The translations under genes were made by a program, and so were the position numbers. Source: Nisaea acidiphila (GTDB lineage Bacteria > Pseudomonadota > Alphaproteobacteria > Thalassobaculales > Thalassobaculaceae). From it: a DNA stretch of 64,000 nt. Positions 36,768 through 44,686 of this stretch are shown piece after piece. The DNA lies in contig NZ_CP102480.1 of the NCBI RefSeq assembly GCF_024662015.1, positions 620,001-684,000 of the forward strand, in the 5' to 3' direction. Under the pieces are notes generated by a model. It made no database searches and had not been told where the DNA came from. It worked only from the letters and a program-made list of their open reading frames with translations. How positions within the stretch are numbered: the stretch's first letter is position 1; the number at the start of each line of letters is the position of its first letter.

Positions 36768-37253
36768 TCAGCCTTCCTCGCCGCCCGGCACGGAAACATG
36801 CTTGGCGATGTAGGCCGGCTCGCCCATGCGGCTGATCAGATCGAGCTGAAGTTCGAGCCAGGACATATGGCCTTCCTCGTCGAGCGCGATTTTCTCGAAC
36901 AGGACGCGGGATCCGATATCGCCGTCTTCCTGCGCCTGCGCGGCGGCTTCAGTATAGAACCTGATGGCTTCCTTCTCGTCGTCCAGATCCGCCTGGAACA
37001 TATCGTTCAGGCTCTGGGCGCGGGCCGGGCTCTTGTAGAACTTGATCTCGGCATCGCCCTTCAGGAACATGATGCGTTCGATGAACGCGTCGGAGTGGCC
37101 GAGTTCTTCCTGCATTTCCTCGCGCATCTTCGCGGCCATCAGATCGATACCCCAATCCTCGAGGACGTGGGCGTGGAGCTGATATTGGTGCGCCGCGGTC
37201 AATTCCATGCTGAGCGCCTTCTGCAGGTTGGTCAGGGTCTTCTTTTTGGCCAT
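36768..37253 (-). CDS. Bacterioferritin-like di-iron protein lacking the heme methionine
   Basis: 161 residues from the ATG at 37253 (the frame opens 28 codons earlier without ferritin similarity). Ferritin four-helix bundle. The ferroxidase ligands of bacterioferritin are present as Glu17, Glu50, His53, Glu93, Glu126 and His129. The position of the heme-axial Met52 of classic bacterioferritin (DEMKHAD) is Leu51 here (EELGHSD), so it probably does not bind heme in that way. It may store iron or protect DNA from peroxide. Monocistronic, no Bfd ferredoxin nearby. Confidence 0.85.
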   Translation of the reverse strand: MAKKKTLTNLQKALSMELTAAHQYQLHAHVLEDWGIDLMAAKMREEMQEELGHSDAFIERIMFLKGDAEIKFYKSPARAQSLNDMFQADLDDEKEAIRFYTEAAAQAQEDGDIGSRVLFEKIALDEEGHMSWLELQLDLISRMGEPAYIAKHVSVPGGEEG

Positions 37254-37378
37254 TTCGGCAATTCCTTCCAATGTTTCGGGTAGGCTTACAGAGACCAATG
37301 CGACGGCGCCCAAAATGTTCCATCCGGCCCCGTGCATTCCAAGTGGAAATGGCGATCCGCCTGCCGTCCCACCATTGG

Positions 37379-37990
37379 TCAGATTGTCGCTGGCAACCCC
37401 AGAACCTCTCCGGTCCGGATCACCGCCGGGTCATAGGCCTTGCGCGCGAAAACCGTCCGGACATCCTCGACGAAGCTTTCCAGAGAGTCGCTCTCGTAAG
37501 CCGGATCGAAGCTTGACTGGTCCCAGCGCTCGCAAAAATCGGCGCAGCTCGCGAAACAGGGATGATCCTTGAAGCGGTCCCGGGCATTCCGGTCCCAGCC
37601 ATAGTGATGGCCGTAGTAATAAGACTGGAAGAGCCCATGGTGTTCGACCACCCAGGAGACTTCTTCGCGCACGAAGGGCCGCAGGATTTCCGCCGCCATG
37701 CGGTCATGATTCTGCGGCGCCAACCGGTCGCCGATATCGTGCAGCAGAGCGGCGACGACCCAGTCGATATCCGCCCCGTCGCGTCGCGCCCGCGTGGCCG
37801 ACTGGAGCCCATGCTCCAGCCGTGTAATCTTGTAGCCGGCCAGCGTGTCTTCCGCCTGCGCCGCGAGTTCCGTAAGCAGCCGATCGGCGGTTCCGGCACG
37901 ATACGGCTCTTCGAGCCGGTCCAGAAGCTCGTAATCTTCCTTCGTACCGTCCTTCATCTGCGTGAAGGACACCGTTGCGCTGTCCGCCAT
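37379..37990 (-). CDS. HD-domain protein of the PhnZ/inositol-oxygenase-like group
   Basis: 203 residues from the ATG at 37990; the open frame extends 63 codons further but overlaps the divergent phosphatase gene. The metal ligands of the HD fold are visible: His in RLEHGLQSATRA, the HD pair in ALLHDIGDRLAPQNHD, then EHHGLFQSYYYGHHYG. The spacing and the wide conserved C-terminus (CERWDQSSFDP) resemble PhnZ-type mixed-valent di-iron oxygenases more than nucleotide phosphohydrolases; this assignment is inference. Divergent from the secreted acid phosphatase, 177 bases apart. Confidence 0.75.
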   Translation of the reverse strand: MADSATVSFTQMKDGTKEDYELLDRLEEPYRAGTADRLLTELAAQAEDTLAGYKITRLEHGLQSATRARRDGADIDWVVAALLHDIGDRLAPQNHDRMAAEILRPFVREEVSWVVEHHGLFQSYYYGHHYGWDRNARDRFKDHPCFASCADFCERWDQSSFDPAYESDSLESFVEDVRTVFARKAYDPAVIRTGEVLGLPATI

Positions 37991-38167
37991 CCCGTTCTCC
38001 CGACGCTCGCCAAAAGCAGCCACACTACGCCAAACAGTCACCGGCGCAAGCCGCGGGCTGAGCGATGAAATTAAACCCGCTGGTAAAATATTGCAGATAT
38101 GTGACAGCATGCGTCCTCCCGGAGCGGTTGACCCCGCATCCGGCCCGGATAGCAAAAGGGGTACATG

Positions 38168-39034
38168 ATGCAACGCCATTTCAGAACAACGGCGCTGGCC
38201 GGCGCGGCCGCCGCCTTCCTCTCATTCGGAGCCGCCACCGCGGCGAGCGCAGAAGACATCGCCGGCCATGACGGACTGAATGCGACCTACTGGGTGCAGA
38301 ATGCGGTCGAATACAAGGCGAACGCCTATGCGCTCTATCAGCTCGCGATGGTGCGCCTCGACCAGGCCCTGGCCGACAAGAGCTGGACCGCCGCCCTTGA
38401 ACAGACCGGCGATTACCAGTCCAAGCCGCCGGCTGTCATTCTCGACATCGACGAAACCGTGCTCGACAACTCGCCCTACCAGGCCTGGATCGTCGAGAAG
38501 GACAAATATTACAGCTCCAAAACCTGGGGCCCGTTCGTCGAGACCCAGACCTCCCGGGCCATTCCGGGGTCCCTCGAGTTCACCAAATACGCCAAGTCCA
38601 AAGGCGTTAAGGTGATCTACGTCTCGAACCGGAAAGCGCCCGGCGAGGACGCGACCCGCGCCAACCTGAAGAAGTTCGGCTATCCGGTCGACGAGGACAC
38701 GGACGTCGTCCTGCTGCGCGGCGAGAAGGAGGAATGGAAGTCCTCCAACAAGACCCCGCGGCGCGAAGCCGTGGTTGCCGAGTACCGGGTACTGCTTCAG
38801 CTCGGCGACAATCTCGGCGATTTCACGGACGAAAACGTGAAAGGCTCCCCGTCCGAGCGTCTGGAGACCTACAAGAAGTACCAGGCTATGTGGGGCAAGC
38901 AGTGGATCATGTTCGCGAACCCGACCTACGGCTCGTGGGAAGGCGCCGCGATCAACAACAACTGGAAAGCCTCCAGCTCGGAGAAGCGCGCCATGAAGCA
39001 CGCGATCATGGACGAGTGGGAAGGCCCGAAATAA
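38168..39034 (+). CDS. Secreted HAD acid phosphatase (lipoprotein e(P4)/class C-like)
   Basis: 288 residues from the second of two adjacent ATGs (38165 and 38168); the second has better spacing to AAGGGG. Signal peptide about 1-29 ending ASA. It lacks a lipobox Cys, so it is predicted periplasmic rather than a lipoprotein. Catalytic motif DIDETVLDN (Asp94 and Asp96 counted from 38165), Thr/Ser motif IYVSNRK and the late LGDNLGDF acidic motif. It probably dephosphorylates nucleotides or other phosphomonoesters in the periplasm. Followed by a terminator. Confidence 0.9.
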   Translation: MQRHFRTTALAGAAAAFLSFGAATAASAEDIAGHDGLNATYWVQNAVEYKANAYALYQLAMVRLDQALADKSWTAALEQTGDYQSKPPAVILDIDETVLDNSPYQAWIVEKDKYYSSKTWGPFVETQTSRAIPGSLEFTKYAKSKGVKVIYVSNRKAPGEDATRANLKKFGYPVDEDTDVVLLRGEKEEWKSSNKTPRREAVVAEYRVLLQLGDNLGDFTDENVKGSPSERLETYKKYQAMWGKQWIMFANPTYGSWEGAAINNNWKASSSEKRAMKHAIMDEWEGPK

Positions 39035-39038
39035 TTAC

Positions 39039-39099
39039 TCGGGGCCTGTCAGCCCCGACCTGACTCAGGTACAGCCCGGCCCTCTGGCCGGGCTGTTTT
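39039..39099 (+). terminator. Rho-independent terminator after the acid phosphatase gene
   Basis: A 7-bp stem (39039-39045 with 39052-39058) is followed by a strong 10-bp stem (39072-39081 with 39086-39095, loop CTCT) and then TTTT. The second is a classical intrinsic terminator on the plus strand. It ends 3 bases before the stop codon of the convergent kinase gene. Confidence 0.88.
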
Positions 39100-39101
39100 C
39101 A

Positions 39102-40544
39102 TTAGGCCCCCGCGCTTTCGATCTGCGGCACCGGGGCCTCAACTGCTTCTGATGTCACCCGGGACTCCGGGAAATGCACCGTGACCGTGGTTCCGACATC
39201 TTCCTCGCTCTCGATGGAAACGGATGCCCCGTGAAGTTCGGCGAAGCGGCGCGAGAGGGGCAGCCCCAGTCCAGTGCCCTCATGCGTGACGGAACTGTTC
39301 CGGCGCAACTGTGCGAATGGCTGCATCACCTTCGGGATATCCTCTTCGGCAATCCCGACACCGCTGTCTCGGACGCCAAGATCGAGACCGCCATCCTTCG
39401 AGCGAGCAGCGAATAGAATAATCTCGCCGCCCTCTCCGGTGAACTTGATCGCATTGCTCAACAGATTGATGAGGATCTGAAAAACAAGGCGCTCGTCCGC
39501 GATCAGATCGGGCAAGTCCTCATCCGTTTCGCTCTGCACCGTCAGCCCCTTCTGCACGGCGCGCTGCAATAGCAGGCCCGACGCGCGCTGCAGACTGCGC
39601 GAGACATCGAGCCGGGTTTCATTGATCTCTGTCTCGCCCGCCTCGATCTTGGTCAAGTCAAGGATATCGTTGATGACGTTCAGGAGGTGCAGCCCGGCGC
39701 TATGGATGGCCGCCGCATATTCGATCGTCTTTTCGCTTGTCACCCAATTCTGATCGCCGCTCTTCACGATCTCGGAAAACCCGACGATCGCATTCAGGGG
39801 GGTGCGCAGTTCATGACTCATCAGCGCCAGAAATTCGGTCTTCGCGCGGTCCGCGGCCTGCGCGGCGGCCTGGGTCTCGCGGAGCAGATCGAGTTCGTCG
39901 TTGCGCAGCTCGATCATCTCCTCGAGATCCTCCTCACGCGTTTCGATCAGGCGCAGGAGCGCCCGCTGACGCAGAAAAAAGAAGACGACGACCAGCAGCG
40001 TTCCGATCGCAAGCGCCGCAGCAAGCTGGTACGCGATCAACGCCCGTTGCTCGCTGGTCTGGAACTCGACGAAATCCTTCTGAAAGGACTGCCAGATACC
40101 CTGTTCGATCTCTCCGGTTTCCCGATTGATCGACCGCATGTTTGCGGCAAAAACCGGGAGCGAGGCCGCCGCCGCGTCAGGCGAAGAAGACTTTTCCAGG
40201 ATCGCAAGGTTGGCCCGGATCAGGGGAACCACCTGATCCGCCACGGGATGATCGTTCGAGAGCGCGCTCGCGGCAAAACCGATCGCAGCCTTGCCAAGGC
40301 TGATACCCTGCTGCCGGTCCTCTTCGCGCCCCGTCTTCAAATAGGTCAGATAAGCTTCATAGGAGCGGCTGCTCAACAGCGAGACCTTGAAGGCATGGCG
40401 GATCGCATCCGCGCGCAACATGGTCTGGTCCGATTCCGATACCCGGATTGGGATCCGTTCGATCTCACGAATAAAATACAGACCGACAATGATCAGGAGT
40501 GCCCCGAAGGCCAGCCCGAAAGAGAGATAGCCGCCTCGTGTCAC
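39102..40544 (-). CDS. Sensor histidine kinase coupled to the SUOX-like gene
   Basis: 480 residues from the GTG at 40544, which has AGGAGG 10 bases upstream and overlaps the upstream stop as GTGA. Membrane helices about 5-25 and 170-191 flank a helical periplasmic domain of about 145 residues (CHASE3-like). A coiled coil, HisKA with His244 (SHELRTPLNAIVG) and HATPase_c (NLLSNAIKFTG, GTGLGLPLSRRF) follow. No receiver. The immediate upstream gene encodes a small secreted protein that may be its ligand-binding partner. Confidence 0.9.
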   Translation of the reverse strand: MTRGGYLSFGLAFGALLIIVGLYFIREIERIPIRVSESDQTMLRADAIRHAFKVSLLSSRSYEAYLTYLKTGREEDRQQGISLGKAAIGFAASALSNDHPVADQVVPLIRANLAILEKSSSPDAAAASLPVFAANMRSINRETGEIEQGIWQSFQKDFVEFQTSEQRALIAYQLAAALAIGTLLVVVFFFLRQRALLRLIETREEDLEEMIELRNDELDLLRETQAAAQAADRAKTEFLALMSHELRTPLNAIVGFSEIVKSGDQNWVTSEKTIEYAAAIHSAGLHLLNVINDILDLTKIEAGETEINETRLDVSRSLQRASGLLLQRAVQKGLTVQSETDEDLPDLIADERLVFQILINLLSNAIKFTGEGGEIILFAARSKDGGLDLGVRDSGVGIAEEDIPKVMQPFAQLRRNSSVTHEGTGLGLPLSRRFAELHGASVSIESEEDVGTTVTVHFPESRVTSEAVEAPVPQIESAGA

Positions 40545-41065
40545 CGGAACTCGACCTCCTGGATCATCCAGAGCCAATTGGGAAGCCGCAATCTGAAGGC
40601 TTCCTCTTCGGGGTCGAAATCGACATAGACAATCCGCGCCGGACCTTTCTTCTCCAGCCCGAACCGTTCCCCGCGCAAACGGGTGACAAACAGGATCCGG
40701 TACTGCTCCCACTCGGTTTTATCGAACTCGATCCGGTAGTCGTCGATGGCTGAAATCTTGATCGACCTGACCGACGGGTCTCCGAACTTCGCGACCAAGC
40801 GATCGAGAAGCACTCCGGCATACCGAACCCTCAGTTTCTCGTAAGGATTAAAAACCCTCTCATGCACGACGCCGGCAGAATCGATCTCCTCGACGGTGAG
40901 GTCGTGCGTCGCTCCGTCGAAGGTCTTTCCCGTCAATCTGATTGTCTGCGCAGCCGCATCGCCATGCGAATTCAGCGTGCAGAAAAAAAGAAGCATCAAT
41001 CCCGCAAGTACACGGACGGCCGTGCGTAGCCAATGAGGTCGCGTACGACCGCGCACCAAATTCAT
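40541..41065 (-). CDS. Small secreted SUOX-fold (molybdopterin-domain-like) protein
   Basis: 174 residues from the ATG at 41065 (AAGGAG 9 bases before; the frame opens 35 codons earlier). Signal peptide or N-terminal anchor about 12-39. The rest resembles the short form of the oxidoreductase molybdopterin-binding domain (PF00174, recognised from pattern): YAGVLLDRLVAKFG, then KISAIDDYRIEFDKTE, RFGLEKKGPARIVYVD and a final WMIQEVEF. No Cys is present to bind molybdenum, so an enzyme function is unlikely; a sensory binding role for the downstream kinase is the inference. Confidence 0.65.
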   Translation of the reverse strand: MNLVRGRTRPHWLRTAVRVLAGLMLLFFCTLNSHGDAAAQTIRLTGKTFDGATHDLTVEEIDSAGVVHERVFNPYEKLRVRYAGVLLDRLVAKFGDPSVRSIKISAIDDYRIEFDKTEWEQYRILFVTRLRGERFGLEKKGPARIVYVDFDPEEEAFRLRLPNWLWMIQEVEFR

Positions 41066-41255
41066 CCTCTGGGACTCCTTGGGAAGCTGGATCCGCACTG
41101 CCGCGAATACAAACTCCCGATTACCAGAATACAAGGCACTATACCCCTTTGGCCGAGAGGATCTGAACATTCAATTTGCTCGAAATACGCTGTGGTTCGT
41201 TACAAAATCACAAAAGCGGTCCGAAATTCACCACATCGTATCCAGAACTTGTAAT

Positions 41256-41267
41256 ATTGTCGACAAT
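41256..41267. promoter_or_regulatory. Palindromic operator upstream of the HAD-GntR cassette
   Basis: ATTGTCGACAAT, a perfect 12-base palindrome, 40 bases before the HAD ATG. It has the TTGTnnACAA-like form of many FCD-subfamily GntR operators. The GntR regulator is the second gene of the cassette, so autoregulation is likely. Confidence 0.7.
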
Positions 41268-41307
41268 CTGACATCTTCAGCATCAAATCTCCTTAACAGA
41301 GCCGAAC

Positions 41308-41994
41308 ATGCGCCACTCCCCCTCAGAAATTCGCTATGTTTCCTTCGATTGCTACGGGACCCTCACCGACTTCCAGGTCGGCCCCTTGACGCGGAAGAGG
41401 CTCGCCGGACGCGTTTCAGCAGATTCGATCGACAGGTTTCTGGAGGACTTCACCGCATACCGCTTCGACGAGGTGCTGGGAGACTGGAAACCCTACCCGG
41501 AAGTTCTGCATCGCGCGCTGGAGAGAACTTGCCGGCGCTGGAATATTCCCTTCATGGAGCAGGATGCGGAGGCCATCGTTGAGGCAATCCCCGGCTGGGG
41601 ACCGCATTCAGATGTGCCGGCGCCGCTCGCGCGTGTCGCTGAAAAACTGCCGCTGGTCATACTCTCCAACGCGGCGGACAGTCAGATCCAGTCGAATGTT
41701 GCCCTGCTCGGCGCGCCGTTTCATGCCGTGCTGACAGCCGAGCAGGCACAGGCTTACAAACCCCGCCTCCAGGCCTTCGAGTACATGTTCGATACGCTCG
41801 GCTGCGGACCGGAGCACTTCATGCATGTCTCCTCGAGCCTGCGCTACGACCTGATGTCCGCAAGCGATCTCAGGATTGGCCGCCGGGTTTTCGTCGAGCG
41901 TGGACACGGGCCCGGGAACCCGGCTTACGGCTATCAGCAAATCCCGGATCTGAGCGGCCTGCCCGGGCTGCTCGGCCTTGCGGGAACGGACTGA
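41308..41994 (+). CDS. Haloacid dehalogenase type II-like HAD hydrolase
   Basis: 228 residues. Motif I with nucleophile Asp14 (VSFDCYGTLTDF), Ser in LSNAADS, Lys in AYKPRLQAF and the late SSSLRYDLMSASDL acidic motif. This matches type II 2-haloacid dehalogenase-like proteins, but many such proteins are phosphatases, and its place in a cassette with an amine/amino-acid oxidase suggests a different substrate. First gene of the operon, 3 bases before the GntR gene. Confidence 0.85.
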   Translation: MRHSPSEIRYVSFDCYGTLTDFQVGPLTRKRLAGRVSADSIDRFLEDFTAYRFDEVLGDWKPYPEVLHRALERTCRRWNIPFMEQDAEAIVEAIPGWGPHSDVPAPLARVAEKLPLVILSNAADSQIQSNVALLGAPFHAVLTAEQAQAYKPRLQAFEYMFDTLGCGPEHFMHVSSSLRYDLMSASDLRIGRRVFVERGHGPGNPAYGYQQIPDLSGLPGLLGLAGTD

Positions 41995-41997
41995 CCC

Positions 41998-42657
41998 GTG
42001 GCACGCGCGGAACGGATCGAACGGGTTACCCTGCCGCTGCAGATCGCCGAGAGGCTCCGCACCGACATTCTCGCGGGCACATATCCCGGCGGCGCTCAAT
42101 TGCCGGAAATGGAGCTGGCGATCACCTTTGGCGTCAGCCGCGGACCGCTGCGCGAAGCCTTGCAAAGGCTGGTCCAGGAAGGCCTGCTCCGGAGCGAACC
42201 GCATCGCGGCGTCTTCGTCACCGAAGTCGGCGAGGAGGATCTGAAGGACCTGTTCTTCGTCCGGGAGACACTGGAAACAGCGGCACTCCGGAAAATCTTC
42301 GAGGCGGGCACCCAAAACAAGGTTTCGCGCGACCTGATCCGGATTGCCGAACGGATGGACCGTGCAATGAAGGCTGGCGACAAAATCTCCGGCGGCGATC
42401 TCGATTTCGAATTCCACAGAGTCCTGGTCGATGCCGCGCAAAGTAAAAGGCTCTCGCGCACCTATGCCTCCGTCCAGACGGAAACACGCCTCTGCCTGCA
42501 CAGGCTCATGGGCGGCTATCGAAGTAGCCGTGACCTTGCAGCCGAACATTTTCGGCTCGCAGAACTGATCGAAACGGCCGACCTCCCGGATACCCTCAAG
42601 GAACTAAAGAACCATCTTGGCGATCCGGCCCGGCATCTCAAAAACACGCCTACCTAA
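41998..42657 (+). CDS. GntR-family (FCD) transcriptional regulator
   Basis: 219 residues, GTG start. Winged helix-turn-helix about 12-78 (MELAITFGVSRGPLREALQR), then the all-helical FCD ligand-binding domain with the metal-ligand pattern Asp in FEFHRVLVDAA and His in AAEHFRLAELI. It probably senses a small carboxylate and binds the palindrome at 41256. It sits between the enzyme genes, typical of a local catabolic repressor. Confidence 0.92.
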   Translation: MARAERIERVTLPLQIAERLRTDILAGTYPGGAQLPEMELAITFGVSRGPLREALQRLVQEGLLRSEPHRGVFVTEVGEEDLKDLFFVRETLETAALRKIFEAGTQNKVSRDLIRIAERMDRAMKAGDKISGGDLDFEFHRVLVDAAQSKRLSRTYASVQTETRLCLHRLMGGYRSSRDLAAEHFRLAELIETADLPDTLKELKNHLGDPARHLKNTPT

Positions 42658-42671
42658 GAACGGAACTGACA

Positions 42672-43502
42672 GTGACGGATATTTCTCTCGATCCGGTCAG
42701 GATGACGGATCTCGATGCGATCATGGATCTCGTCGCCGGCGTGTCCTGGCCCCACAGGCGCGAAGACGTCGCTCAATTCATGCGCCTCGGCGGCGGCCGA
42801 CTGGCAAGAGACGGAACGGACGGGCGCCCGCTCGCGGCCGGCCTCTACTGGACTTTCGGCGACGAACTGGCACGGATCGGCCTTGTCATCGTCGCTCCGG
42901 AATGCCAAGGCCGCGGTATCGGGCGGAAACTGGTCGAGCAACTGCTCGCGGATGTCGCACCGCGCCCCGTCGTCCTGCTCGCGACGGAGGCCGGCCAGCC
43001 GCTCTATGAGAGACTCGGCTTCACCACTTTCGACCGGTCGCGGCAATATCAGGGCACATTCACCGGTCAGCGCGCAGACGATCCCCGCATCGCCCCCGCG
43101 AGCTGCAGCGATCTCGGACGGATCGCCGAATTCGACGCCAACGCGTTCGGCGCCGTGCGGCGTAAAACGCTCGAGGACCTCGCATCCGCAGGGCACGCCG
43201 TCATGATGACCGAAGATGGGCGGCTCACCGGTTATGCGATCTCCCGTGCCTTCGGTCGCGGCAATGCCATCGGACCGATCGTCGCCGGATCCGAAGCCGA
43301 TGCGATCGCCCTGTTTCGCGCCCTTGCACGCCCGGGTTTCGTCCGGGTCGACTGCCCCGAGGACGCCACCTCCCTGGTTGCGCATCTCACCGGCGCCGGT
43401 CTTGCCGATGTCGGCGGCTCGCCGGTCATGTCACTCGGCCCCTGGACTCCGCCGGCGGGTCAGCTTCGGGTCTACGGGCTCGCCAGCCACGCTCTCGGCT
43501 AA
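42672..43502 (+). CDS. Double GNAT-fold N-acetyltransferase
   Basis: 276 residues, GTG start. N-terminal GNAT domain with the acetyl-CoA loop VIVAPECQGRGIGRKLVEQ (about 75-93) and YERLGFTTF. The C-terminal half (about 140-270) is a second GNAT-like domain of the Acetyltransf_18 type, starting at FDANAFGAVRRKTLEDL. Substrate unknown; perhaps an amine intermediate of the cassette. 14 bases after gntR and 13 bases before the oxidase. Confidence 0.87.
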   Translation: MTDISLDPVRMTDLDAIMDLVAGVSWPHRREDVAQFMRLGGGRLARDGTDGRPLAAGLYWTFGDELARIGLVIVAPECQGRGIGRKLVEQLLADVAPRPVVLLATEAGQPLYERLGFTTFDRSRQYQGTFTGQRADDPRIAPASCSDLGRIAEFDANAFGAVRRKTLEDLASAGHAVMMTEDGRLTGYAISRAFGRGNAIGPIVAGSEADAIALFRALARPGFVRVDCPEDATSLVAHLTGAGLADVGGSPVMSLGPWTPPAGQLRVYGLASHALG

Positions 43503-43515
43503 AAAGGAAATCGAG

Positions 43516-44682
43516 ATGGATCGCATCGCAATTATCGGCCGCGGCATGATCGGCAGCGCGGCCGCCCGACACCTCGCCGGCATGACCGACGGCATCGTTC
43601 TGGTAGGGCCGGACGAGCCCGACGAATACGCCGCTCATGAGGGGGTGTTCGCGAGCCACTACGACGAAGGACGGATGACCCGGATATCCGATGCCGATCC
43701 GGCCTGGTCAATCACCGCCAAGCGCTCCATCGAGCGCTACGGCGAGATCGAGGCCGAGAGCGGCATCCGGTTCTTCACGAAATCAGGCTATCTCGGCATC
43801 AGCACGGCGGGATCGGATTATCTCGACCGGGCGAAGGAAACCGGCCTCAAACACGGCGCGGATCTGACCTCGTTGGACGCGGACGGTATCCGCGGCCGTT
43901 ATCCCTTTCTCTCGGTGGCGGACGGCACGAGAGGACTGCAGGAAGTCGGGGATGCCGGCCATGTCAGTCCGCGCGCCATGGTCGCGGCTCAGACCGAGGC
44001 CGCCCGAAGACGCGGCGCCGAGATCGTGCAGAGGCAGGTTGCAGCCCTCCGCCCCGTGCCAGGCGGCGTCGAGATCGAGACCGACGACGGTTCGGTTCGC
44101 CAGGCGGAGCGGGTGCTGGTCGCCACCGGCGGATTTACCGATGCCTGCGGTCTCTCGCCGGAAGATCTGAAACTCCGTGTATTCGGGCGCACTGTCCTGC
44201 TCGCGCGGATAGAAGGCGCGCTCACCGAGCATTTCGCCGCCATGCCGACCATGGGACATGCCGAGAGCGGCGCCTATCTGCTACCGCCGATCCGCTATCC
44301 GGACGGCCACTCCTATATGAAAATCGGGATCGGTTCAGTAGAGGACCCGGCCCTGCGTACCCTCGAAGACATGTCCAATTGGTTCAAGTCGGACGGTATC
44401 GAAGAGAACCGCACCCGGTTCAGAAGCTTCCTTCTGGACCTGATGCCGCGCCTCGTGGAATGCCGGAGCTGGCAGAGCAAGAGCTGCGCGGTCACCTGGA
44501 CCGCGACGGGCCTGCCCTATATCGACTTCGTGCAGGACGACCGGATCGCGGTCGCGGTCGGCGGGAACGGCAAAGGGGCGAAATCCTCGGACGACTGGGG
44601 CTGGATCGCGGCCCATGTCGTCAGCGGCACGGAGTTCGAGCATCCGGTCGGGCGTGACCGTCTGCGGATCCCGGCGCGTTAG
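43516..44682 (+). CDS. FAD-dependent oxidoreductase of the DAO/sarcosine-oxidase family
   Basis: 388 residues from the ATG at 43516 (AAAAAGGAAA before it; the frame continues upstream inside the GNAT gene). Rossmann FAD motif GRGMIGSAAARHL (8-20), conserved VLVATGGFTDA near 200 and the C-terminal VAVGGNGKGAKSS flavin motif. It probably oxidises a secondary or primary amine of an amino-acid-like compound. Last gene of the cassette and tail-to-tail with otsA, 4 bases apart. Confidence 0.9.
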   Translation: MDRIAIIGRGMIGSAAARHLAGMTDGIVLVGPDEPDEYAAHEGVFASHYDEGRMTRISDADPAWSITAKRSIERYGEIEAESGIRFFTKSGYLGISTAGSDYLDRAKETGLKHGADLTSLDADGIRGRYPFLSVADGTRGLQEVGDAGHVSPRAMVAAQTEAARRRGAEIVQRQVAALRPVPGGVEIETDDGSVRQAERVLVATGGFTDACGLSPEDLKLRVFGRTVLLARIEGALTEHFAAMPTMGHAESGAYLLPPIRYPDGHSYMKIGIGSVEDPALRTLEDMSNWFKSDGIEENRTRFRSFLLDLMPRLVECRSWQSKSCAVTWTATGLPYIDFVQDDRIAVAVGGNGKGAKSSDDWGWIAAHVVSGTEFEHPVGRDRLRIPAR

Positions 44683-44686
44683 GCCA

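Noticed and set aside
41308-41994. Calling the HAD gene a true 2-haloacid dehalogenase
   Set aside because: Motifs fit the family, but the context is an amine-oxidase cassette, so only family-level naming is supported.
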